Positions 46,011 through 56,019 of a stretch of DNA of 64,000 nt are shown in pieces (positions within the stretch are counted from its first letter, which is position 1; each line of letters begins with the position of its first letter). The stretch covers positions 124,001-188,000 of the forward strand of contig JAKSYS010000881.1 in assembly GCA_022925895.1 (NCBI GenBank), given 5' to 3'. The translations under genes and the position numbers were made by a program. Source of the DNA: Fragilaria crotonensis. Taxonomy: Eukaryota; Bacillariophyta; Fragilariophyceae; Fragilariales; Fragilariaceae. The notes beneath the pieces are model-generated. The model searched no databases. It was given only the letters and a program-made list of their open reading frames with translations, and was not told where the DNA came from.

Positions 46011-46312
46011 GCCTTCTTGTGGGATCTATCAGTAGATCCCTGCCTGTCCGGAAGCCTTCCTTGTCTTCCAATCTTGCAGTTGTTTGTGTTAGTTATACAG
46101 CCATCACAATTCAAAGCATCCTCCGCAGAACAGAGACCACTAGTGCAACTGTTGTGGGAAGAAAGGCAGAGCATAGTGGCACAGTGACATTGGCACCTCA
46201 GCAGTAACTCTAGTGTATTCCAGAACCTGGTGAAAGGTTTCAACAGTAGCACTGCTGCAGCTCTCATCCTCACACATGAGCAGATAAAAACTCTCAGTTG
46301 TTTTGACGACAC

Positions 46313-47265
46313 ATATTATGCAATTAAAATCAGACAACTTTGTAAGCATCAAGAACTGAAGTGTGGGAAGTAATGGGGAAGACACTTGTCCTCAACAAGA
46401 TGATCATGATGCATGATGGAAATATGTGGGCACTTCTTGTAGTTTTAGCAAATCAAACATGATTGATCAGTTACCAAATCCAAGAGAAAAATGACACCAG
46501 ATCAATGTCCAGAACAAAACAGATCATCTCTATAAGGAATAAAGCAATCAAATGATATTCTTAACTTATGTAAAATTTGAGATCCTTGCAGCCTTCTGAA
46601 GTCTAGTATGGATGCATGTCAGGACTAGTATAAATTCAATTAAATGAATGTTGTAAGAAGCAGCAACCCAATGTGAGGACATAGAAAGTTGGAGTGCTAT
46701 TGCTGAGTCTAAGGATCATCTTCAATCAACACAAAAGGACCAAAATTCATTGAGTTACAAACAAAACAGTGATGCCGTGATGCCGTGATGCCACATTCAT
46801 CTTTATGGCGTCGTCAAAGGCCGTTTTTACTGTTTTACGTATTGTACCTACTGTACTAGCTCATTTTTGTCGAGTAAATGTACATGCTTTCTGTGCTTTG
46901 AACGTGTTGTGTGTGTCCTGCACCTACAATACTTTGTGTTCATTTTTTAGGTGTCTGATCTACCTAAAATTCAGGGTGTGAAGCAGAAGTTTCTGAAGAA
47001 TCGTTGTATCCGACCGACTGTACATTGATCCACCGAAGGTGAGAACATAACGTGGTGCGCTTCCCAGAGGCTGGATGATTAATCTTTCTACTCAAGGTTA
47101 AGGCGAGTCGTCCATACCTGGGGCAGTCAAGTAAGTCGTTAAGGTGAATGAAGGGAGATATTGCTTCATTCATACTTTGGCTGTTTTATGGAACATAACG
47201 GTAGAACATACTCGGAATATGATAGAACCCACCACCGTTAACAATAGAGTACACTGGTCCTCTCA
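46313..47265. other. Intergenic region with the 3' flank of SHOCT paralog B
   Basis: 46313-46900 is AT-rich with no gene. From about 47030 it resembles the downstream flanks of the other SHOCT paralogs (GTCGTCCATACCTGGGGC, then GGAGATATTGCTTCATTCATA). Confidence 0.4.
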
Positions 47266-48033
47266 TCAAATCGAATCAATAATACACTTCCTCTTCTGAA
47301 GAAACTCCTCTCTGGTCAAGACACCACTATTGTGGAGCTCGATGATGTCGTTCATGCGGTCAGTTGCAGTTCTAAGAACATCCTTCAAAACACCACTATT
47401 GCGAAGCTCGGTGAAGTCCTTCATGTGATTTGTTGCAGACCCAGGACTGTCACCGCGTTCCATGACAGGTGTGGCAACCACTATGTCACGACGATTCAAA
47501 ACTTCGCGAATGAACCAGTCTTGGCGGGCCAATCCATACCCCATAGCTTCGTGTAGGGTATGTTCATCGGGCCAAAAACTGGCAGTGCTAACGTATAGGA
47601 AAGGTAGTTCCTGGCAGCACTCGTTCACACATCCATTTCCAGCAGTCACACTCCCACTGATACTGATTTCTTCCAACGGAATGGTTTTCACCAACTTACC
47701 AGTGCAGCAACTTGAACATTTATGATCCCTGGTAACAACTTTGAGTTCAGTTTCGGTCAGAATCCAGTATTGGTTTCGAAGTGTATATTCATAGGCAGTC
47801 TTTTCAGCACAATGAATCGGCCAAGCAAAGAGCAACTGTGGCAACAAACAAGGAAGGAAGAGGTAGACACCGAATGAATTACAGAAGGCAGATGCACCAA
47901 CATCTGGCGCGAACTCAGGGTCGAGTGTCGTCCAAGCAATCACTTTGTCTTTCAACCCAGCCATTTCATGGACATCTCGGGGCAAACCGTCCTCGGTCTC
48001 GTTGGTTACGAAGGATTTCTCTGGAACGCGCAT
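47266..48033 (-). CDS. PH-like/SHOCT membrane protein, paralog B
   Basis: 255 residues from MRVPEKSF. An in-frame TAA just upstream fixes this start and shows that the upstream similarity among paralogs is 5' UTR. It shares LPRDVHEMAGLKDKVIAWTT, a hydrophobic segment (LFLPCLLPQLLFAW), RNQYWILTETELKVVTRDH and LARQDWFIREVLNRRDI. The C-terminal SHOCT region is doubled: MKDFTELRNSGVLKD is followed by a full MNDIIELHNSGVLTREEF copy. The internal CEGAVVATP segment is shortened compared with A and C. Function unknown. Confidence 0.78.
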   Translation of the reverse strand: MRVPEKSFVTNETEDGLPRDVHEMAGLKDKVIAWTTLDPEFAPDVGASAFCNSFGVYLFLPCLLPQLLFAWPIHCAEKTAYEYTLRNQYWILTETELKVVTRDHKCSSCCTGKLVKTIPLEEISISGSVTAGNGCVNECCQELPFLYVSTASFWPDEHTLHEAMGYGLARQDWFIREVLNRRDIVVATPVMERGDSPGSATNHMKDFTELRNSGVLKDVLRTATDRMNDIIELHNSGVLTREEFLQKRKCIIDSI

Positions 48034-48980
48034 TTTTTAGGATAATGAAGGTGGTAGTTAGTCCTAATATGCACTTCAAAGTTGAAGACTTCGCTTATGT
48101 CGTTAGACTCGAAGCTCGGTGACTTTTTGTTGTGGATTTGGTTGAGACTTGAGAATGCTGAGTGCTAAATAATAACCAGAATTGGTCCTTGCAGCACGTA
48201 CTGTACTCGAGTACTGAGTACTGTGCTCCAAGTACGAGGTATCTGTACAAGGTACTACCGGTAAAAGCACTCTACCGGTAGTCTACCTGTACTACGGTAC
48301 CGACATATTAGACACATATATAAATATCTTGCAGTATTTTGTTACCGATAATCGATACTCTACGCTAGTAGCATCCATACGTGGAAGTGGGCGTTCTGTT
48401 CAGCCTCCAACTTGTTACTCGTACTTGCGACTTGCAACACTGATTTGGTATGATCCTCCGGGTTGGAGCAGTCCCGGCAGGTATTTTGAACGCTTTTCCA
48501 GGTTTCCTATCTGCAAATTTATCATTGATCATTGATCAAAGTGCAGTTAACCACAGCAGTGCAAGTAGTAACTTATCACTCATTGATCATAGCCATCATA
48601 GCTGATACGCTCCATCTCATCGAAAAAACTTGGTATCAGCGGTATGATACCAATGCATCAGATCAGCTTGAAGAAGACATCAATCGATCCAACCATTCCC
48701 AGCACTGCCATAGAAATCGTCCAGAATAAAGATTTCCCGCCACAACGACACGAACTTAGCATAACTTAAAAAGAGGGTGTTTGATGATACGAAATCGATG
48801 ATTCTGTTTTGGACGTTAAGAATGCCCCTCACAATTAATTTTAGGGGAAATTACAATATCACACATTTTTTGACTGACTATCCACAAATTCGTCTTTAAC
48901 TATATACTACATTTGCATTTGCATTTTACAATATCACGCATGTTGAAAAGAAGCATTTACAATATTGCGCACTATTTTGC
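48034..48980. other. Intergenic region up to the duplication breakpoint
   Basis: 48190-48320 is dense in GTACTCGAGTAC and TACCGGTA palindromes. 48850-48980 repeats TTACAATATCAC/TTGCGCA motifs three times just before duplicated sequence starts at 48981. No gene seen. Confidence 0.45.
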
Positions 48981-49293
48981 GGCATTTAACAGCGTCTCGC
49001 TTTCCAATGGGTTTGGTCACGACATTCAAAACAGTGGTCACAATAGTCAAGGAGGTGGGGTGCGTCCCAAGCGAGGTCGTTTGTTCGCCCTAGTTTACGA
49101 TGATGACGATGTCAGCAACGTGGACGTAGTGTCTGGGATGCTGTGTAATCTTGACGTCTTCAAGAATCATTCGTCTCAAGAAATTGACATCGAGGCCATC
49201 AGTCTTGGTCTGATGGGGATCGGCGGGGGTTCTCTCGGAGAATCCGGCGGTTCTACAGACAATATGCGAACAACGAGTAGGTTTTTGGGTTAA
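48981..49293 (+). pseudogene. 3' fragment of the MATH-ankyrin gene
   Basis: Corresponds to the end of the ankyrin gene (SLSNGFGHDIQNSGHNSQGG to TTSRFLG) with a few substitutions. There is no MATH, ankyrin or coiled-coil sequence upstream; unrelated DNA supplies an accidental ATG at 48913. It is a truncated passenger of the METTL5 duplication. Confidence 0.85.
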
Positions 49294-49583
49294 ATGTTCC
49301 TGATTGAGTTTCATGGCAAACATTAGATGCTTGCAAGTCCTTCGCGCCAAAATGCGAGGCAGATTTCATTAATAATACAACTTATGTCGATATTATGTGG
49401 CTAATGCCAATATCTTCGCTTCAAGCAGTCTTGGCTGCAAAGGCGGTGTCTGGTTTCACAAATCAGCGCTCTTGCATTCACTCTAGTGATCGATTCGTCA
49501 ATACCACAAACACGGCAATTCGGCACCCGAACACTCTTGACGGTTATCAAGATCGTAGGGTGTGCGTCGTTGTCATCGCTGCG

Positions 49584-50599
49584 TTAGTATTCATCTCCTT
49601 CCTCCACCTCGTCAGGTTCGTCCTGCTCATCGTCAGTAACATCACCAGAAATTGCAACTCTTATCAAGTCCACAGCAACATCGACATTGGCTTTGCTATG
49701 GAACTTGTACGTCGCTGGAATATCGAACTTCAGTTCCGCAACTACGCGCGCCTCGAAACCCCAAGAAGAAATCGTCTTGAGGAGATAGTCTCGCGTCGAC
49801 GTTTTATGAAAGGAATACACTGCCCGTCTGGCCAGACCGGTGCCGGCCTTGAGGAATCGAACATCCATGCCGGCATTGTGCTTCGTGCCAAAGGGAGGAT
49901 TCGTAACGACTGTATCGACGCAACCGTCCAAGAGTGGCAGACCATCGGGAGCATTCGGATCCAGCGTCGCGGTTGGAGGTTGTGGCGCACCACGACTCGT
50001 TCGACCACCCCGTCCTGACCCCCTCCCTGATTTGGATTTACCTCCACCAGCAGAATTGGTTTTGTTATTGTTCCCGTTCTTCTTTTCAACAAACCCTCCA
50101 TCGTTGACTTTGGCAAGAATAAAGTCCACAGTCACATTCAAATGTTCCGCATTCGCAACAGCCACTGCCACGGCATCGGGATCGCAATCAACGCCCCAAA
50201 TAGCATCACAATCGACGACGGCGCATCCCATTGCCAACATCCCCGTGCCACAGCCCAAATCCAGCGCCGTCCGACCAGGACCCAAATCACCTTCTTGTAG
50301 GGCAAACGAAACGATCGATGCCGTCAATGCGGCACTTGTCGGGTATTGTTCGAGGCGAATCTGGAGAAAGTGATGTATTGTACATGTGAGTGCGGGTGCT
50401 TTAGTGGGAAACCAAGAGCTTGCTGAGTTCGAGGGCTAAAACAGTCGATAACATATACTCCAAGTATCCAAGTCAACCCGCGCGTATGGTTTCATTTTCT
50501 CATGTGATACACACTCCAGCTCTCTATCCGGCATACCTTCGGATCTGGAAACTCTCGGGTGACTGAGGAAAGACATGATTCTATGTGCTTCAGCTTCAT
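49584..50599 (-). CDS. METTL5: METTL5-type 18S rRNA N6-adenine methyltransferase, copy 2
   Basis: Same two-exon structure as copy 1: exon 1 50599-50537 (identical 21 residues), intron 50536-50361 (GTATGC to TTTCTCCAG), exon 2 50360-49584. The catalytic NPPFGTKHNAG and SAM motif DLGCGTGMLAMG are present. By eye the protein differs from copy 1 at one residue (KAGTGLARR versus KAGTRLARR), while the introns are strongly diverged. Both copies look functional, which is unusual for a gene that is single-copy elsewhere. Confidence 0.92.
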
Positions 50600-50617
50600 T
50601 TATGGCCATGTATTCAA

Positions 50618-51223
50618 TAGTGTACTGCAGCAAGTAAAGGCTCTCAATCGTTACGTTGTCGTCCAACGTCGAAGAGTACAACTCCAGAACACCGCGTCTG
50701 TGGCCTTTGAGGATCTACTAGAGTGATTAAGAGGAGTGTACGCAAAAGAACCCGGACAATCATTTACAGCTCTGCGATAGAATTAACTGCGGAAGTAACT
50801 TGGTCCGACAAGGTTGACATTAACACGTCTATGCACGATGTAACTATATTGGAGGAAACAACCACATCAAGCGGCCAACATGGTAATATGCATAATCCCC
50901 TCGTTCTTCGCAGTTCACAACTTCAAAGGCATGCAGGAACTAAAACGGAAAAAAGATTGCACAGGATAAACTTCTGCTACTCAAGTGCCACCAAACAGGT
51001 TTCGACCTGTACCACGAGTACATTAGGTGGCGGCATAACCGCCTTTTCCTCTACAAGTACTGGAGGGAGCCGTCCATGTCTAAGACGCGCAGGTCACATG
51101 AAGGATCTTTAGAGTTAGAGGAGAAAGTTGTTGCTTCAAGCTTCAAGCGTACTTCGGCTTTGTTGCCACATTGTGGTATTGGGCTAGCCCACCGCTACCA
51201 AACTCATTACACCAGTCGTCTCC
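50618..51223. other. 3' flank of SHOCT paralog C
   Basis: 50868-51220 is nearly identical to 56495-56850 downstream of paralog D, including CACAACTTCAAAGGCATGCA and GGAGGGAGCCGTCCATGTC. It contains no convincing open frame conserved between copies. Confidence 0.6.
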
Positions 51224-51982
51224 TCAAATTGAATCGACGATGTCCTTCCGCTTCTCAAAAAACTCTTCTCTGGTCAAAACACCACTATTGTGAAGCTCAG
51301 TGATGTCCTTCATACGGTCTGCTGCAGATCGAGTACTACCACCGCGTTCCATGACAGGTGTTGCAACCACTGCTCCTTCACAGCATGCGTTCAGCGAGTG
51401 ATTGCCTTTGACAATATCGCGACGATTCATAACTTCGCGAATGAACCAATCTTGGCGGGCCAATCCATACCCAATGATCTCGTGTTCTGGGCTCCCATCC
51501 TTTCTCACAAAACCTGCAGTGTCGACGTATAGCTTGGACAGTGGCTTGCAACAAGAGGTCACAAACCCTTTCCTGGGATTGTTGCTGCCACATTCAGTGA
51601 TACTCTCCAAGGGAATAGTTTGCACCGAATCACCAGAGTTAATGCAACCTGGAAGGCAGCAAACATCATAATTCTTGGTTACAATTTTGAGTTCAGTGTC
51701 GGTCAGAATCCAGTATTGGTTTCGAATTCTGTTTTCAAAATTAGTCTTTGCAAAACAAAGGAGTGGCGACATAATGAGCAAATGTGGCCAAAAACATGGG
51801 AGGAAGATGAAAGCACAAAATGCGCTATCAAAGTCATATATACCGACGTCTTGGGCAAATTCAGGGTCGAGTGATGTCCACGCAAGCACGTCGTTCCTCA
51901 ACGCCGCGATTTCATGAACGTCTTGGGGCAAAGTGTCCTCGGTCTCAACGGCAGTGTAGCTGTCCTTTGGCACTACACTCAT
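51224..51982 (-). CDS. PH-like/SHOCT membrane protein, paralog C
   Basis: Start taken at MSVVPKDSY (51982), matching the paralogs; the frame is open 14 codons further. 252 residues: LPQDVHEIAALRNDVLAWTS, a hydrophobic segment (FIFLPCFWPHLLIMSPLL), RNQYWILTDTELKIV, CCLPGCI, TIPLESITECG, LARQDWFIREVMNRRDI, HSLNACCEGAVVATPVMERG and the SHOCT end MKDITELHNSGVLTREEFFE. It stands directly beyond METTL5 copy 2, just as paralog A stands beyond METTL5 copy 1, but the two SHOCT proteins are far more different than the two METTL5 proteins. Confidence 0.8.
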   Translation of the reverse strand: MSVVPKDSYTAVETEDTLPQDVHEIAALRNDVLAWTSLDPEFAQDVGIYDFDSAFCAFIFLPCFWPHLLIMSPLLCFAKTNFENRIRNQYWILTDTELKIVTKNYDVCCLPGCINSGDSVQTIPLESITECGSNNPRKGFVTSCCKPLSKLYVDTAGFVRKDGSPEHEIIGYGLARQDWFIREVMNRRDIVKGNHSLNACCEGAVVATPVMERGGSTRSAADRMKDITELHNSGVLTREEFFEKRKDIVDSI

Positions 51983-52262
51983 GGCTGTTAATGATGATGG
52001 CGGTAGTATTTTCAAATAATGCACACTTCACAGTTAATTTTTAGATTTTTTTGTGAATCATTCATCGACGACTCATTTTTGTGAAACATGCTTCGTATCA
52101 AACGTTTCATCACGCCCTGTACCGCTTGTACAGTCGCTTGTACAGTACCTGGTACCAGCTACTATTACAGTGTAGCATACCAAGCAGAGGTGCGTGGCCG
52201 GACCTTCTCCAGATGAGGTTCCGGGAATATGAATGGTACAATGTACGTGAGCGAGCTACAGT

Positions 52263-53007
52263 ACCAGTTAAAAACCGCTTTGAACCAATAATTCGCTTTG
52301 AACCAATGAAGTGGTAATTTTTTCGGTTCCTACGCAAACATTTGGTAAAAAGTCATATTCGAGCATTTTTTGTATGGAGAACTTGTTCATTTTCTCATGA
52401 TGAAGAATTACTCTACGAGTACTTGTTTAAAAGCAAGCTTGAGTGATCTGTCTTACAGTGCATTGCACTGAGTTTTTGATTGGGAGAATTGTTTGGAGTT
52501 TGAGTTTTTCCCACGTTGAGCCGGGCCTCACTTTATATGCTACCTCACGGCGCTTTATATTTGTCAATGCTTGCGACATTTTTAGCTGCGCCTGAACTCT
52601 CGTACCGCGCCATGAAATCTACGTGATTAGTTTGGTAATCCATGAAATCTGGTGCTGTCACAATCACAATATGAATTGCCAAGTGCGTAGCAGTAGAAAT
52701 TTGTTTGGCGAGAATACATGTAAACGTGTGAAAAAAACTACGCGCCCACCTATTGATTTTACTTAATGTACGTTTATTTTTTAATGTTCCGCATTGAACC
52801 AAAAAGTCCCGAAGCGAGGCCTTCAGAATGTTTGATAACTCAATGAATACTTAGTCCAGTACAAGAATGATTCATTTTCAGCATAAACGAGAACATTGAA
52901 AAGAATTCTTAACGCAACGGAAATGAAGCTGGAGGCTGCGTGAAACAGATATCCTTAAAAGTCGGATCGTGCGGTAAATTATTGGTTCAAAGCGGTTTTT
53001 AACTGGT
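52263..53007. mobile_element. Non-autonomous DNA element with perfect 31-base inverted ends
   Basis: 52263-52293 (ACCAGTTAAAAACCGCTTTG...) is the exact reverse complement of 52977-53007. The 745-base span has no convincing gene. AGCTAC lies directly right of the element and three bases left of it, a possible imperfect target duplication. Superfamily not determined. Confidence 0.75.
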
Positions 53008-53032
53008 AGCTACTAGTGTCTAGCCTCCCGAC

Positions 53033-53119
53033 GGGGTTAATTAACCCCAAAAGGGGTTAATTAACCCCAAAAGGGGTTAATTAACCCCAAAAGGGGTTGA
53101 TTAACCCCGTTTTTGCCAA
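53033..53119. repeat. GGGGTTAATTAACCCC palindrome array
   Basis: Three full and one altered (GGGGTTGATTAACCCC) palindromic units about 20 bases apart. A likely transposase binding array at the left end of the piggyBac-type element. Confidence 0.9.
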
Positions 53120-53365
53120 CCTTGGATCTGCTCCGCCAATTCGGTGACAAGGTCCGTTGGCTTTAAGGATTGGCCTATGCCTTCGTAACACATGTAGATG
53201 GCATGCCGTCAACGGGGGTATGCTCAATCTTCTTTGTTGTAGAGTTATTAAAAATTTTCAGCAGCTAAAATTTTTTTCTTCCGAATTTCAATCGTTTTTT
53301 TCGGCGCTGCCCCATGAACTTTGTGGTGCTGCACCTGCATCCGCTCATAAGCAACTGAGCTCATA

Positions 53366-55669
53366 ATGCCCAGAAATGATCCTCGACATGTGGTTGGGGC
53401 ACGGGTGCAAGCGAAAGCTCACCACGTGACAGTCCTGGCCGAGTGCCATCGACGATATGGAGCCAACGCGAAAACGAAGTTCGTTAATGGGACTGTCGTT
53501 TCGGTTGATTCCGCTTCATCGAGCGGCGGGAGAAGGGCAACAACTCTAATCACCGCAGATTACGAGCTTGGTGGTGGCACTATTAAGAGGTGCCAGTTGA
53601 ATTCGAGAGGGATCAAGATGGCCGACGCAGAATCGATCGCTGGTGTGAGCAATGAACCCGTGACTGCACTCGTGAATGAAAACGTCGAAGATGTTAATGA
53701 AACGATCAACGTCGGAGCACCTTCTGTTGCCGGTATGTCCACCCAAGAAATGCTTGATGCCATTCAAAGTTCGGATGAGGAGCCGGAGCAGCAGGCACAA
53801 GCAAGTATGGAGACAACGACAGCTGCACCAGCAGTTGCTGTAGCAACTGTTGCAGCGAACGATCGTTCCATTGTTGCAACTGCTCATCATGTTGAGTGGC
53901 GGAGGGCATTCAGCACTGAGCCTTCATTGAATGGTAATTGCGCTCCACGTATGTGGAGTGTGAGGAATGTAGTAGTTGGTGAGGACCTCTATCCTGGACA
54001 ACGGAATTCAGCAATAAATCGTATGAGTGCCATCGACTTCTTTCTTCTGATGTTCCCTCCAAAGCAGCTTGTTGCGATGGTTGATCTGACTAACGTTGAG
54101 CTTGAGAAGCTGGACGCCAATACGACTAACTCCTCGGAGCTTCTGAAATTCTTTGGTGTGTTAATACTCATGACTTCTTTTGAATTCACATCCAGGGCGA
54201 GTCTTGTTTGGAGTTCTGTCGCGCCGATGAAGTATCGACCTGCACCTCACTTTGGACTCACCGGTATGTCAAAGCATCGCTTTGACGACCTCTTTCGCGC
54301 TATTCGATGGAGCAAGCAACCTTCTGAACGAGCTGAGAACGAAAGTACTGAGCAACATCGGTGGAAGTTGGTGGATGACTTCGTCGCGAACTTCAACGAC
54401 CACAGAGCAAATTTTTTCTCTCCGTCCGACACAATTTGTGTCGACGAATCCATGAGCCGTTGGTACGGCCAGGGAGGGCACTGGATCAACCACGGCCTTC
54501 CACAATACGTCGCGATTGACCGAAAGCCGGAGAACGGCTGCGAAATTCAGAACGCTGCGTGTGGTCGAAGCGGAGTGATGTTGCGTTTGAAGTTGGTCAA
54601 AGGTATTGACCTCGTCGGTGAGGAGGAAGACAATGATGAACCAAACAATGAGTCAAGTTTGTTGCATGGTACACAAGTGTTGAAATCTGTTGTCTCACCT
54701 TGGTTTGGTTCGAATCGCATCGTTTGTGCAGACTCGTACTTCGCTTCTGTTGGAGCGGCAAAAGAACTCTATCGGAACGGCCTCCGTTTCATCGGCGTTG
54801 TCAAGACCGCGACGAGAGGTTTCCCAAAAGCCTTCCTCACTTCGGTGGAACTGAACCAACGTGGTGATTTCTTCGCCCTCGCTTCGGATTCTGCAGACCA
54901 ACTGGATCCTGCTATGGCTGCTTTCGTGTGGATGGATCGGGAACGAAGGTACTTTATTGCAACGGCAGGGGCTCTCTCGGAAGGAACGCCATACACTCGC
55001 TGCCGTTGGCGGCAAGTGAGTCAAGATCGGAATGCTCCTCCGGAGCGGGTCACCATGACCATCAAGCAACCTCATATTGCGGAGATCTACTATACTACGT
55101 GTGGTGCCATCGACAGGCACAATCGGTATCGTCAAGACGACCTTCGGATCGAGAAGAAGGTCGAAACGAAGGATTGGTCGGTTCGAGTTAACCTTTCTAT
55201 TTTTGCCATGATCGTCGTCGATACATGGCTCGTGTACAACGCATTCAAAAATGGTACTTCCTCTGCGCAGCAGCAAAGAAAGTGTCTACAAAAGGAGTTT
55301 TACTCCATCCTTGCAGAGGAACTTATTGACAATAGCTACGACAATCGGAGAACAGGAACGCGACGACCGAGGTCGTCCCCAAATGGGACATCCTACCAAG
55401 AGGCATGCATCAGGGCCGTGGAAAGTGGATGTGCACGTGCTGGAGTCCTCACCCACTTGACTCCAGTGAAGAGACTCAAGAATGCCCATGGAGAAAAGAC
55501 ATCATTTAGGTACCAAGGCCGATGTAAGGAGTGTCAAAAGAAGACAACTTGGCAATGTAGTGACTGCAATGATAGCGATAAAACGGTGTTCCTTTGCGCA
55601 ACCAAAAATGGAAAACGGTGCTTCCTCGACCATATTGCTCGCAACCACGCACACTTAGATGACATTTAA
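53366..55669 (+). CDS. piggyBac-type transposase
   Basis: Intact 767-residue protein. The N-terminal 80 residues form a small basic SH3/Tudor-like module (VGARVQAKAHHVTVLAEC). The DDE_Tnp_1_7 core follows, from about residue 210 (MSAIDFFLLMFPP). The catalytic aspartates by motif are D360 (CVDESMSRW), D456 (VCADSYF) and D583 (CGAIDRHNRYR). A C-terminal Cys-rich finger (RCKECQKKTTWQCSDC, then CATKNGKRC and HIARNHAH) matches the piggyBac CRD. The enzyme cuts and pastes its element. The lack of any interruption, in a window where host genes show many, suggests recent activity. Confidence 0.93.
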   Translation: MPRNDPRHVVGARVQAKAHHVTVLAECHRRYGANAKTKFVNGTVVSVDSASSSGGRRATTLITADYELGGGTIKRCQLNSRGIKMADAESIAGVSNEPVTALVNENVEDVNETINVGAPSVAGMSTQEMLDAIQSSDEEPEQQAQASMETTTAAPAVAVATVAANDRSIVATAHHVEWRRAFSTEPSLNGNCAPRMWSVRNVVVGEDLYPGQRNSAINRMSAIDFFLLMFPPKQLVAMVDLTNVELEKLDANTTNSSELLKFFGVLILMTSFEFTSRASLVWSSVAPMKYRPAPHFGLTGMSKHRFDDLFRAIRWSKQPSERAENESTEQHRWKLVDDFVANFNDHRANFFSPSDTICVDESMSRWYGQGGHWINHGLPQYVAIDRKPENGCEIQNAACGRSGVMLRLKLVKGIDLVGEEEDNDEPNNESSLLHGTQVLKSVVSPWFGSNRIVCADSYFASVGAAKELYRNGLRFIGVVKTATRGFPKAFLTSVELNQRGDFFALASDSADQLDPAMAAFVWMDRERRYFIATAGALSEGTPYTRCRWRQVSQDRNAPPERVTMTIKQPHIAEIYYTTCGAIDRHNRYRQDDLRIEKKVETKDWSVRVNLSIFAMIVVDTWLVYNAFKNGTSSAQQQRKCLQKEFYSILAEELIDNSYDNRRTGTRRPRSSPNGTSYQEACIRAVESGCARAGVLTHLTPVKRLKNAHGEKTSFRYQGRCKECQKKTTWQCSDCNDSDKTVFLCATKNGKRCFLDHIARNHAHLDDI

Positions 55670-55859
55670 ACAATGTGTTAACGTTTCAATCATCATTCAT
55701 TTGTAGCATCATCATCGTTTTGACCGTCATCGTCGACCCCTTTTTTTAGTAGACTTGAGTATTTTTTGTACACACGAAGTGAAAATCGGGACGGGGTTAA
55801 TTAAGGCATTTGACGGGGTTAATTAACCCCAAGGCTCCGGGAGGCTAGACACTAGTAGT

Positions 55860-55965
55860 AGACGGGAAATTCTGACCCAGCGCCAGCAGAAAAACCCTTC
55901 GGGCCTACAGTGTGGGTTTTGGGTGGAGATCAGGATTTCATGGGTAGGCCCAACTCTCAATTCTT
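55860..55965. mobile_element. Diverged partial relative of the 13.9-kb hAT MITE
   Basis: GACGGGAAATTCTGACCCAGC and later GTGGGTTTTGGGTGGAGATC plus GGATTTCATGGGTAGG follow the order of the matching pieces in the MITE at 13863. The left terminus is damaged next to the piggyBac-type element and no right terminus is seen. Confidence 0.6.
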
Positions 55966-56019
55966 GGAAATTTATGATTCATAGCCGCATCATACAGTCT
56001 CACGCGTCTTCAGCTGGTA

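Larger units (their letters stand above)
48981..50617. repeat. Segmental duplication, copy 2
   Basis: Same-orientation copy of 32466-34095. It contains the last 104 codons of the ankyrin gene and a full METTL5 gene. The left breakpoint is sharp at GGCATTTAACAGC. Confidence 0.88.
53017..55851 (+). mobile_element. piggyBac-type DNA transposon, apparently intact
   Basis: The 2835-base element encodes one transposase. Ends are inverted: TGTCTAGCCTCCCG at 53017-53030 and its complement at 55838-55851. CTAG stands on both sides (53013-53016, 55852-55855). Just inside the left end the palindrome GGGGTTAATTAACCCC is repeated in tandem with AAAA-type linkers (53033-53119, last copy altered); the right end has two less regular copies (55793-55830). 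It lies ten bases from the 745-base element. Confidence 0.85.
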
